In this document: positions 26,228 to 33,808 of the stretch, one piece after another
How the letters are laid out: every line of letters begins with the position of its first letter
How positions within the stretch are numbered: position 1 is the stretch's first letter
Assembly: GCF_028737315.1 (NCBI RefSeq)
Contig: NZ_JAQZAO010000020.1
Coordinates: 1 to 64,000 of the forward strand
DNA: 64,000 nucleotides
Source: Actinomycetospora lemnae
GTDB taxonomy: Bacteria; Actinomycetota; Actinomycetes; Mycobacteriales; Pseudonocardiaceae
Direction of reading: 5' to 3'
Notes under the pieces: model-generated
Told to the model about the DNA's origin: nothing
What the model saw: the letters and a program-made list of their open reading frames with translations, nothing else
Databases searched by the model: none
Position numbers and translations under genes: made by a program

Positions 26228-27418
26228 ATGGACCCCGTGCGGAACCCGTACGCCCCCGGGGCCGGTCAGCGGCCGCCGGAGCTCGCCGGGCGCGATCGCG
26301 AGATCGACGCCTTCGACGTGGTGCTGGAACGGGTGGCCCGGGGGCGCCCGGAGCGCAGCCTCGTGCTCACCGGCCTGCGCGGGGTCGGCAAGACGGTGCT
26401 GCTCGGCGAGCTGCGGTCGATGGCCGTGCGGGCCGGCTGGGGCGCGGGCAAGCTCGAGGCCCGCCCGGACGCCGACCTGCGCCGGCCCCTGTCCGCGGCG
26501 TTGCACCGGGCCGTGCGCGACCTCGCGGTCCACCACCGGGCGCCCGACCGCGTCGAGGAGACCCTCGGCGTGCTCAAGGCGTTCGCGCTCAAGGCGACGC
26601 CCTCCGACGCCAAGATCAAGGACCGCTGGCAGCCGGGCATCGACGCCCCCGTGCGCACCGGCCGCGCCGACTCCGGCGACATCGAGATCGACCTCGTCGA
26701 GCTGTTCGGGGTGTGCGCCGAGCTCGCCGCCGACGTCGGGGTGGGCATCGCGCTGCTCATCGACGAGATGCAGGACCTGCGTGTCGACGACGTCTCCGCG
26801 CTCTGCGCCGCCTGCCACGAGCTCTCGCAGTCCGGCGCGCCGCTCGTCGTCGTCGGCGCCGGCCTGCCGCACCTGCCCGCGGTGCTCTCGGCGTCGAAGT
26901 CGTACTCCGAGCGGCTCTTCCGCTACGCGATGATCGGCCAGCTCGACCGCGCCGACGCCGACCTCGCCCTCACCGTGCCCGCGAAGCGCGAGGACGCCGA
27001 GCTCACACCCGCCGCGCTCGACGCCCTCTACGAGGTCTCGGGCGGCTACCCCTACTTCGTGCAGGCCTACGGCAAGGCCGCCTGGGACGCGGCCGTGCAG
27101 AGCCCGATCGACGCCGACGACGTCCGCATGGCCGCGCCGGAGGCGAGCGCGGAGCTCGCCGTCGGGTTCTTCGGCTCCCGCTACGAGCGCGCGACGCCCG
27201 CCGAGCGGGAGTACCTGCAGGGCATGGCGGAGCTCGCCGAGGGCCGCGACGAGCCGGTGACGACGTCCGCGCTGGCCAAGCACCTCGGGCGCAAGCCGTC
27301 GTCCCTGTCGCCGGCGCGCGACAGCCTGCTGCGCAAGGGCCTGGTGTTCTCCGCGGAGAGGGGCTGGATCGCGTTCACCGTCCCGCACTTCGGGCGCTTC
27401 CTGCTCGGCCGCGACTGA
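26228..27418 (+). CDS. AAA ATPase with C-terminal winged helix-like region
   Basis: 396-residue P-loop ATPase of the STAND/ORC-like kind common in actinobacteria. Walker A is GLRGVGKT (49-56) and Walker B LLIDEMQDL with Asp179-Glu180. A sensor-like VVVGAGLPHLP follows, and SGGYPYFVQAYGKAAWD matches the lid region of this group. The last about 80 residues (TTSALAKHLGRKPSSLSPARDSLL) look like a winged helix. Similar proteins often occur alone in mobile or accessory regions with unknown clients. The mRNA is probably leaderless: a TACGCT box ends 7 bases before the ATG and no ribosome site is present. Confidence 0.8.
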   Translation: MDPVRNPYAPGAGQRPPELAGRDREIDAFDVVLERVARGRPERSLVLTGLRGVGKTVLLGELRSMAVRAGWGAGKLEARPDADLRRPLSAALHRAVRDLAVHHRAPDRVEETLGVLKAFALKATPSDAKIKDRWQPGIDAPVRTGRADSGDIEIDLVELFGVCAELAADVGVGIALLIDEMQDLRVDDVSALCAACHELSQSGAPLVVVGAGLPHLPAVLSASKSYSERLFRYAMIGQLDRADADLALTVPAKREDAELTPAALDALYEVSGGYPYFVQAYGKAAWDAAVQSPIDADDVRMAAPEASAELAVGFFGSRYERATPAEREYLQGMAELAEGRDEPVTTSALAKHLGRKPSSLSPARDSLLRKGLVFSAERGWIAFTVPHFGRFLLGRD

Positions 27419-27646
27419 CCGGAACTACTCCGTTCGAGTGAACTGTGCGGGGTCTGGTAACGCCCTTCCCGGACCGTCCGACATCCCCGCCGAGCCCCGT
27501 GGCGCTGCCGGACCCCCGACCTGGCAGGGCCACGGGGCGTTCCACGTTCCGGGCCCTTCCGGGCCTCGTCAGCCGTTCGTCAGCTCCGGGTGAGGTCATC
27601 CGGCCCTGCGCCACGGGCCGTCCGGGCCTCCCCGTACGATCCCGGC
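27419..27646. other. Intergenic region with a strong stem-loop
   Basis: 228 bp with no gene. It contains the stem-loop at 27495-27537 and, at its end, the TACGAT box (27635-27640) positioned 6 bases before the GTG of the GroES-like gene. Confidence 0.6.
27495..27537 (+). terminator. Stem-loop downstream of the AAA ATPase gene
   Basis: Arms 27495-27509 and 27523-27537 pair in 14 of 15 positions around a 13-base loop. It lies 77 bases after the AAA ATPase stop and before the next promoter, so a transcription terminator is the simplest reading. Confidence 0.6.
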
Positions 27647-27982
27647 GTGTCGGATCCCAGGCTGGAGATCCAGATGCTCCACGACCGTGTGATGGTCGCC
27701 CCCGTCCAGGGCGAGGGTGAGCGCCGCAGCAGTGGGGGCATCGTGATCCCGGCGACCGCCCAGCCCGCCAAGCGCCTGGTGTGGGGCGAGGTCTACGGCA
27801 CGGGCCAGCACGTCCGCAGCGTCGCGGTGGGCGACCGGGTGCTCTACGGCCAGGACGACCACTTCGAGGTCGACGTGTCCGGCCGCTCCTTCGTCGTGCT
27901 CCGCGAGCGCGACCTGCACGCGGTCGCGAGCGCGACCACCGAGGCGACGAGAAGTCCGAGCGGGACGGGGCTGTACCTGTGA
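27647..27982 (+). CDS. GroES/Cpn10-like co-chaperone paralogue
   Basis: 111-residue protein with the Cpn10 beta-barrel pattern: LHDRVMVAP near the start, SSGGIVIP (mobile-loop to strand transition), GEVYGTGQ and VGDRVLYGQ. It is not the main groES, which in actinobacteria sits beside groEL; no groEL is visible here. Such stand-alone GroES-like proteins are common in the group and unstudied. The GTG at 27647 has no ribosome site but a TACGAT box 6 bases upstream, so a leaderless transcript is likely. Its stop overlaps the start of the VanW gene (GTGA at 27979-27982), indicating translational coupling. Confidence 0.75.
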   Translation: MSDPRLEIQMLHDRVMVAPVQGEGERRSSGGIVIPATAQPAKRLVWGEVYGTGQHVRSVAVGDRVLYGQDDHFEVDVSGRSFVVLRERDLHAVASATTEATRSPSGTGLYL

Positions 27983-29958
27983 GCTCATCCGGGGGGCGCA
28001 CGCCCGAGGAGACCACCGTCGACACCGACGGCACCATCCGGCACGACGAGCCGTCGGGCGCGCTCGACGAGCCCACCCGTGCGATGGCGGAGGAACCTGC
28101 CGAGCCCGCCGCCGCGACCGACCCCGAGCGCACCGCGTGGATCCCGGTGACCGACGGCGGGAACGGGGCGGACGGGGCCCAGAACACCCACGGGGCCCAC
28201 GAGGCGACGTCCGGCGGCGGGCGCCGCCGCCCGGTCCTCATCGGTGCGGCCGTCGTCGGCCTGCTCGCCGTGCTCTACGTCGGTGACCTGCTCTTCTCCT
28301 CCACCGACGTGCCGCGCGGCGTGACCGTCGCCGGGGTCGAGATCGGCGGCATGAGCAAGCCGGAGGCCGAGGAGGCCCTGCGCACGCAGCTCTCCGGCCG
28401 CAGCACCGAGCCGGTGGCCCTCCAGGCCGGCCCGAGCAGCGCCACCCTCGACCCGCGCGCCGCGGGCCTCGAGCTCGACGTCGAGGGCACCATCGCCCGC
28501 GCCGGCGAGCAGCCCTTCAACCCGTGGACGCGCCTGACCTCGCTGTTCGACACCCGCGACGTCGCCCCGGTGTCCCGGGTCAACGCCTTCGCGCTCGGGC
28601 AGGCGCTCGACGGCGTCCGTCCGCAGCTCGACCGCCCCGCCGCCGAGGGCACCATCCGCTACGAGGGCCTCGAGCCGGTCGCCGTCCCGTCGGTGCCGGG
28701 CTCGGTCGTCGACGGCGCCACGGCGGGACAGGCCGTCATCGACCACTGGCTCGACCCGGCGCCGGTGGCGCTGCCCGTCACCGAGACCCCGGTGACGGTG
28801 ACCCCCGAGGGCATCCAGCGGGCCATCGACGAGTTCGCCCGGCCGGCCGTCGCCGGTCCGCTGACGGTCGTCGGCGACGCCAAGAACGCCACGGTCACCA
28901 CGCGCGCGATCACCTCGTTCGTCCGGTTCACCCCCGACGGCCAGGGCGGGCTCACCCCCGGCATCGACGAGCCGGCGGCCATCGCCGCGGTCGAGCCGCA
29001 GCTCGCGACCACCGAGGCCGAGCCGAAGGACGCGACGCTCGCCTTCACCGGCACCACCGCCGAGGTCGTGCCCGCCGTCGTCGGCCGCGAGATCGACTGG
29101 CCGCGGACGTTCAGCGGCATCGTCGAGGCACTCGGGCGTCCCGACGGCGAGGCCCCGCCCGTGTTCACCCCGCCCCCGACGGCCCCGGGCGCCGCGCCGG
29201 CCTCCCCGCCGCCCCCGACCGGGCGCGCGATCAACGCCGTCTACACGACCACGCAGCCCCGCGTGACCACCGAGTCGCTGCAGGCCCTCGGCCCCGCCCA
29301 GATCATCGGCGAGTTCACCACCCGCGGCTTCAAGCCGGACTCGGGCCAGAACATCCGCCGCATCGCCGAGATCGTCAACGGCCAGATCATCGCGCCGAAC
29401 TCGGTGTTCAGCCTCAACGACGCCACGAGCCCCCGCAACGAGGCCAACGGCTTCGTGCCCGCCGGGATCATCGACGACGGTGCCCCGGGCCGCGGCGTCG
29501 GCGGTGGCGTGTCCCAGTTCGCGACGACGCTCTACAACGCGGGCTACTTCGCCGGCCTCGACGACGTCGCGCACCAGGAGCACAGCTACTACATCAGCCG
29601 TTACCCGGCGGGGCGCGAGGCGACGGTCTTCGAGGGCTCGATCGACCTCAAGCTCGGCAACGACGGGCCCACGCCGGTCTACATCCGCACGCAGTGGACG
29701 CCGTCGTCGATCACGGTGCAGCTCTACGGCATCAAGCGCTTCGACGTGACCTCGGAGCCCGGGCCGCGCACCAACCTCACCCCGCCCGGCGTGCGCGACC
29801 TCGGCGGCAACCCGGAGTGCAACGCCTCCCAGGGGTCCGAGGGCTTCACGATCACCGACACCCGCGTGCTGCGTGACGTGCGTACCGGCGAGGTCCGCCG
29901 GGAACCACGCACCGTGCGCTACGAACCCCAGCCCACCGTCACCTGCAACGGCCCGTGA
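27979..29958 (+). CDS. VanW family cell-envelope protein
   Basis: 659-residue membrane-anchored protein. A charged cytoplasmic N-terminus of about 83 residues is followed by one transmembrane helix (about 85-105). The extracellular part contains peptidoglycan-binding-like repeats (GVTVAGVEIGGMSKPEAEEAL and later copies) and a Pro-rich linker (FTPPPTAPGAAP). A C-terminal VanW domain has NSVFSLNDATSPRNEANGF, GGGVSQFATTLYNAGYFAGL and HSYYISRYPAGREATVF. VanW was named for vancomycin clusters but its role is unknown. It is coupled to the GroES-like gene upstream and to the DUF1206 gene downstream by 4-base GTGA overlaps. Confidence 0.9.
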   Translation: MSSSGGRTPEETTVDTDGTIRHDEPSGALDEPTRAMAEEPAEPAAATDPERTAWIPVTDGGNGADGAQNTHGAHEATSGGGRRRPVLIGAAVVGLLAVLYVGDLLFSSTDVPRGVTVAGVEIGGMSKPEAEEALRTQLSGRSTEPVALQAGPSSATLDPRAAGLELDVEGTIARAGEQPFNPWTRLTSLFDTRDVAPVSRVNAFALGQALDGVRPQLDRPAAEGTIRYEGLEPVAVPSVPGSVVDGATAGQAVIDHWLDPAPVALPVTETPVTVTPEGIQRAIDEFARPAVAGPLTVVGDAKNATVTTRAITSFVRFTPDGQGGLTPGIDEPAAIAAVEPQLATTEAEPKDATLAFTGTTAEVVPAVVGREIDWPRTFSGIVEALGRPDGEAPPVFTPPPTAPGAAPASPPPPTGRAINAVYTTTQPRVTTESLQALGPAQIIGEFTTRGFKPDSGQNIRRIAEIVNGQIIAPNSVFSLNDATSPRNEANGFVPAGIIDDGAPGRGVGGGVSQFATTLYNAGYFAGLDDVAHQEHSYYISRYPAGREATVFEGSIDLKLGNDGPTPVYIRTQWTPSSITVQLYGIKRFDVTSEPGPRTNLTPPGVRDLGGNPECNASQGSEGFTITDTRVLRDVRTGEVRREPRTVRYEPQPTVTCNGP

Positions 29959-30836
29959 CCGCGGCCGCCGGCTCCCCCGACTCGACCGATCCCCGCGGCT
30001 CCGGCGGCACCGCCGACCGGTTCCGTGACTCCGTGCAGGGCGACGGCGAGGGCGAGGCCCCGCACCGCGCCGTCGAGCTGCTCGGACGCGTGGGCCTCGC
30101 CGGCTACGGCCTGGTGCACCTGCTCATCGGCGTGATCGCGGTCCAGATCGCGATGCGTGGCGGTGGGCAGGCCGACCAGCAGGGCGCGGTGGCCACCCTC
30201 GCCGCGGAGCCCTTCGGGTTCGTCGTGCTCATCGTCATCGTCGTCGGGCTCGTCGCCTTCGGGATCTGGCAAGGCCTCGCCGCCGCCACCGGCTTCCGCT
30301 GGGCCACCGGGTGGGCGCGCACCCAGCGGCGCATCGCGGCGGGCGCGACCGCGGTCGGCGTCCTGTTCGTCGCCCTCGTGGGCGTCCAGCTCCTCGTCAC
30401 GGGGTCCTCGGGGTCGAGCAGCGGCGGGTCGCAGCAGACGACGGCCGGGCTGCTCGCGCTGCCCGGCGGCCGGTTCATCGTCTTCGGCATCGCGCTGGTG
30501 GTGCTCGTGATCGCGGGGGCGACGGCGTGGACGGGGATCCGCGGCTCGTTCGCCGAGGACCTCGCCTGGTCGCGGCTGCCGAGCGGCCTGCAGCAGCCGG
30601 TGTACTGGCTCGGCATCGCCGGGCACGTGCTGCGCGCCATCGCGTTCGCGGTGATGGCGGTGCTGTTCGGGGTCGCCGCGGTGCGCGCCGACCCGGGGCA
30701 GGCCGGCGGGCTCGACGCGGCGCTCAAGACCCTCGCGGCCCAGCCCTTCGGCCCGTGGCTGCTGGTCCTCGTCGCGCTCGGGTTCGTGGCGTACGGGCTC
30801 TACTGCGGCGCCGACGCGTGGGCCCGCCGCATCTGA
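29955..30836 (+). CDS. DUF1206 membrane protein
   Basis: 293-residue polytopic protein with about six transmembrane helices arranged as three copies of the DUF1206 unit, each beginning with a motif like GRVGLAGYGLVHLLIGVIAV or FVAYGLYCGADA. Charged N-terminal 35 residues face the cytoplasm. The function of DUF1206 proteins is not established. It overlaps the VanW gene by 4 bases (GTGA) and ends three bases from the convergent DUF72 gene. Confidence 0.85.
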   Translation: MTAAAGSPDSTDPRGSGGTADRFRDSVQGDGEGEAPHRAVELLGRVGLAGYGLVHLLIGVIAVQIAMRGGGQADQQGAVATLAAEPFGFVVLIVIVVGLVAFGIWQGLAAATGFRWATGWARTQRRIAAGATAVGVLFVALVGVQLLVTGSSGSSSGGSQQTTAGLLALPGGRFIVFGIALVVLVIAGATAWTGIRGSFAEDLAWSRLPSGLQQPVYWLGIAGHVLRAIAFAVMAVLFGVAAVRADPGQAGGLDAALKTLAAQPFGPWLLVLVALGFVAYGLYCGADAWARRI

Positions 30837-30839
30837 GCC

Positions 30840-31718
30840 TCACCGGCCCAACTCGCGCACCCGCTCCCGCAGGGCCATCGCGTCGAACGGCGCGTGCACC
30901 TTGACGTCGTTGTCGAAGTAGACGACGACGTCGCGGCCCGCCGGCGCCTGCGGCGGCGGGTCGTCGGGGGCGACCGTGTCCTCGGTGGGCGACGCCTCGT
31001 CCGCCGCCCAGGCGCGGATGCGCGCGGCCCACGCGTCGAGCGCGGCCGCGCTGTAGCCGCTGGCGTACAGCTCGGTGTCGCCGTGCAGGCGGACGTAGAC
31101 GAGGTCCGCGGTGACGTCGTCGAGGCGCGGGAAGGTGCCGGCGGTGTCGGCGACGACGAGCGCGACCCCGTGGCGGCGCAGCTGCGCGACGAACGCGGGG
31201 TCGCGGAAGCTGGGGTGGCGCACCTCCATCGCGTGCCGCAGCGGGCGGTCGGCGTCGGTCTCGGTGCACGGCTCCGGGACCTTGTCGCCGTGGCCCGCCG
31301 CGAGCGCGGCCGCCGCGGCCGTGGAGTGCGGGAGCAGGGCCAGGAAGTCCTCGATCCGCTCGGCGTCGTAACCGAGGTTCGGCGGCAGCTGCCAGAGGAC
31401 CGGCCCGAGCTTCGGCCCGAGCGCGAGCGGGCCGGAGGCGAAGAAGTTGGCCAGCGCCTCCTCGACGCCGCGCAGCTTCTTCATGTGCGTGACGAACCGC
31501 CCGCCCTTGACCGCGAACACGAAGTCGTCGGGCGTGCGCTCCGCCCAGGAGCGGTAGCTCGAGGCGCGCTGGAGACTGTAGAAGGAGCCATTGATCTCGA
31601 CGCTGTCGAGGCGCTCGGCGAGGTAGGTCAGCTCACGACGCTGGACCAGGCCCTCCGGGTAGAACACCCGCCGCCAGGGCGGGTAGATCCACCCGGAGGT
31701 CCCGATCCGTACGGCCAT
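30840..31718 (-). CDS. DUF72 (YecE-like) protein
   Basis: 292-residue protein of the DUF72/YecE TIM-barrel family: IGTSGWIYPPWRRVFYPEGL at the N-terminus, VEINGSFYSLQRASSYRSW, FVFAVKGGRFVTHMKKL, AMEVRHPSF and VYVRLHGDTELYASGYS, then VVYFDNDVKVHAPFDA. All the usual conserved blocks are present. The biochemical role is unknown. ATG at 31718 with ggagg upstream. It sits downstream of fadE5 on the same strand, separated by a 40-bp palindrome. Confidence 0.88.
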   Translation of the reverse strand: MAVRIGTSGWIYPPWRRVFYPEGLVQRRELTYLAERLDSVEINGSFYSLQRASSYRSWAERTPDDFVFAVKGGRFVTHMKKLRGVEEALANFFASGPLALGPKLGPVLWQLPPNLGYDAERIEDFLALLPHSTAAAAALAAGHGDKVPEPCTETDADRPLRHAMEVRHPSFRDPAFVAQLRRHGVALVVADTAGTFPRLDDVTADLVYVRLHGDTELYASGYSAAALDAWAARIRAWAADEASPTEDTVAPDDPPPQAPAGRDVVVYFDNDVKVHAPFDAMALRERVRELGR

Positions 31719-31735
31719 GTGCGCCTCCGGCGCTC

Positions 31736-31775
31736 GTGAGCACTTTCGCGTGCTATAGCACGCGAAAATGCTCAC
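31736..31775 (-). terminator. 40-bp near-perfect palindrome after fadE5
   Basis: Two 20-bp arms (31736-31755 and 31756-31775) pair in 19 of 20 positions with no spacer. It begins 18 bases after the fadE5 stop and ends 18 bases before the DUF72 ATG, so it can terminate fadE5 transcription, though its stem would also fold in either strand. Confidence 0.75.
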
Positions 31776-31793
31776 GTGCGCGCAGCGCACCGG

Positions 31794-33653
31794 TCAGAAG
31801 GCCGCCACGTCCAGCTCCATGATCGAGTTCTCGGCGCCCTCGACGATCGTGCGGCGGCTGGAGAGCTCGGGCAGCACCGAGCGGGCGAAGAAGCGCGCCA
31901 CGGCGATCTTGCCCTCGTAGAAGGCCCGGTCGCGGCCCGTGGTGCCGGCGTCGAGCGCCGCGCCCGCGACCTCGGCGCCGCGCAGCAGCAGCCAGCCGAC
32001 GAGCAGGTCGCCGACGCTCATGAGGAAGCGCACCGCGTGCTGGCCGACCTTGTAGAGGTTGGTGACGTCCTCCTGCGACGAGGTCAGGAAGCCGACCATC
32101 GTCCCGAGCATCGCCTGCACGTCGCCCAGGGCGGTGGCGAGCAGGGCGCGCTCCTCCTTGAGACGCCCGTTGCCGCCCTCGGCGTCGAGGAACGCCTGGA
32201 CCTGGCCGGCGACGTGCATGAGCGCCTGGCCGTTGTCCCGGACGATCTTGCGGAAGAAGAAGTCCTGCGCCTGGATCGCCGTCGTGCCCTCGTACAGCGA
32301 GTCGATCTTGGCGTCACGGATGTACTGCTCGATGGGGTAGTCCTGCAGGTAGCCCGAGCCGCCGAGGGTCTGCAGCGACCCGATGAGCTGCTCGGTGGCC
32401 CGCTCCGACCCGACGCCCTTGACGATGGGCAGCAGCAGGTCGTTGACCTTCTCCGCCAGCGCGATCTCCTCGGCGCTGACGGCCCCCCGCTCGGCCTCCG
32501 GCGCCTCGCCGAAGCGGACGACGTCCTGGTAGGTCGCGGTGAAGGTGTACACCGAGCGCATGCCCTCGGCGTAGGCCTTCTGCAGCATGAGGCTGCGGCG
32601 CACGTCGGGGTGGTTGGTGATCGGCACGCGCGGGGCGGTCTTGTCGGTCTGCTTGGTGAGGTCGGCGCCCTGGATGCGCTCCTTGGCGTAGGCCAGCGCG
32701 TTGAGGTAGCCGGTCGACAGGGTGCCGATGGCCTTCGTGCCGACCATCATCCGCGCGTACTCGATGACCTGGAACATCTGCGCGATGCCGTCGTGCACGT
32801 CGCCGAGCAGCCAGCCGACGGCCGGGGTGCCGTGGCCGCCGAAGGTCACCTCGCAGGTGGCCGAGGCGTTGAGGCCCATCTTGTGCTCGACGTTGGTGAC
32901 GAAGGCGCCGTTGCGCTCGCCGATCTCGCCGGTGCGGTCGTCGAAGTGGAACTTGGGCACGAGGAAGAGCGACAGGCCCTTCGTGCCGGCCCGCGCGCCC
33001 TCGGGGCGGGCGAGCACCAGATGCATGATGTTCTCGTGCAGGTCGTCGGAGTCGGCCGACGTGATGAAGCGCTTGACGCCCTCGATCGACCAGGTGCCGT
33101 CGCCGTTGTCGCGGGCCTTGGTGCGCCCGGCGCCCACGTCGGAGCCCGCGTCCGGCTCGGTGAGCACCATCGTGGCGCCCCAGCCGCGGTCGACCATGAG
33201 CTGCGCCCAGTGCTGCTGCTGCTCGGTGCCGTTGCGGTACACGACCGACGCGAAGTTCGGCCCCGCCATGTACATGAACACCGGCGCGTTGGCGCCGAGG
33301 ATCATCTCCCCGGCCGACCACTGCACCGACGGCGGGACGCCCATGCCGCCGATCGCGTTGTCGGCCGAGAGCCGCCACCACTCGCCGTCCCACATGGCGC
33401 GGTAGGACTTCTTGATGCCCTCGTCGAGGTGAGCGGTGTGGGTCTCGGGGTCGAAGCGCACCGGGTTGCGGTCGCCGGACACGTACGAGTCGGCCAGCGG
33501 TCCCTCGGCCATCGACGCGACCTCGCCCAGCAGGGCGCGCGCGGTCTCCTCGTCGGCGTCGGCGAACGGACCCGACCCGAACCGGTCCTGCACACGGAAG
33601 ACCTCGAAGAGGTTGAACTCGATGTCGCGGACGTTCGCCCGGTAGTGGCCCAT
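31794..33653 (-). CDS. fadE5: FadE5-type acyl-CoA dehydrogenase
   Basis: 619-residue acyl-CoA dehydrogenase of the long, C-terminally extended type. It follows mycobacterial FadE5 closely along its whole length as I recall it: [16 protein letters not shown] start, [54 protein letters not shown] with catalytic Glu455, and the ending [11 protein letters not shown]. FadE5 accepts acyl-CoAs of broad length in fatty-acid beta-oxidation. The ATG is preceded by aggagcgagg. It is divergent from a FUSC-family transporter with two perfect 12-bp palindromes between them. Confidence 0.93.
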   Translation of the reverse strand: MGHYRANVRDIEFNLFEVFRVQDRFGSGPFADADEETARALLGEVASMAEGPLADSYVSGDRNPVRFDPETHTAHLDEGIKKSYRAMWDGEWWRLSADNAIGGMGVPPSVQWSAGEMILGANAPVFMYMAGPNFASVVYRNGTEQQQHWAQLMVDRGWGATMVLTEPDAGSDVGAGRTKARDNGDGTWSIEGVKRFITSADSDDLHENIMHLVLARPEGARAGTKGLSLFLVPKFHFDDRTGEIGERNGAFVTNVEHKMGLNASATCEVTFGGHGTPAVGWLLGDVHDGIAQMFQVIEYARMMVGTKAIGTLSTGYLNALAYAKERIQGADLTKQTDKTAPRVPITNHPDVRRSLMLQKAYAEGMRSVYTFTATYQDVVRFGEAPEAERGAVSAEEIALAEKVNDLLLPIVKGVGSERATEQLIGSLQTLGGSGYLQDYPIEQYIRDAKIDSLYEGTTAIQAQDFFFRKIVRDNGQALMHVAGQVQAFLDAEGGNGRLKEERALLATALGDVQAMLGTMVGFLTSSQEDVTNLYKVGQHAVRFLMSVGDLLVGWLLLRGAEVAGAALDAGTTGRDRAFYEGKIAVARFFARSVLPELSSRRTIVEGAENSIMELDVAAF

Positions 33654-33669
33654 CCCGCCTCGCTCCTGT

Positions 33670-33709
33670 CACCACGTGGTGTGCGGCCGACGTCTTCTAC
33701 CGGCCGGTA
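33670..33709. promoter_or_regulatory. Two perfect 12-bp palindromes between fadE5 and the FUSC gene
   Basis: CACCACGTGGTG at 33670-33681 and TACCGGCCGGTA at 33698-33709. Both are perfect and lie in the 155-bp divergent intergenic region, the first 16 bases before the fadE5 ATG. They are plausible operators for one or two dimeric repressors. No regulator gene is adjacent. Confidence 0.5.
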
Positions 33710-33808
33710 ACCGCAGCGTATTACTCGGGGGTAACCCTGTCGAGATCGGTCCTCGCCCGATCCTCCGTGCGAGACTCGCCGCGACGATCCGCGGTGAGGG
33801 AGGAGCTG

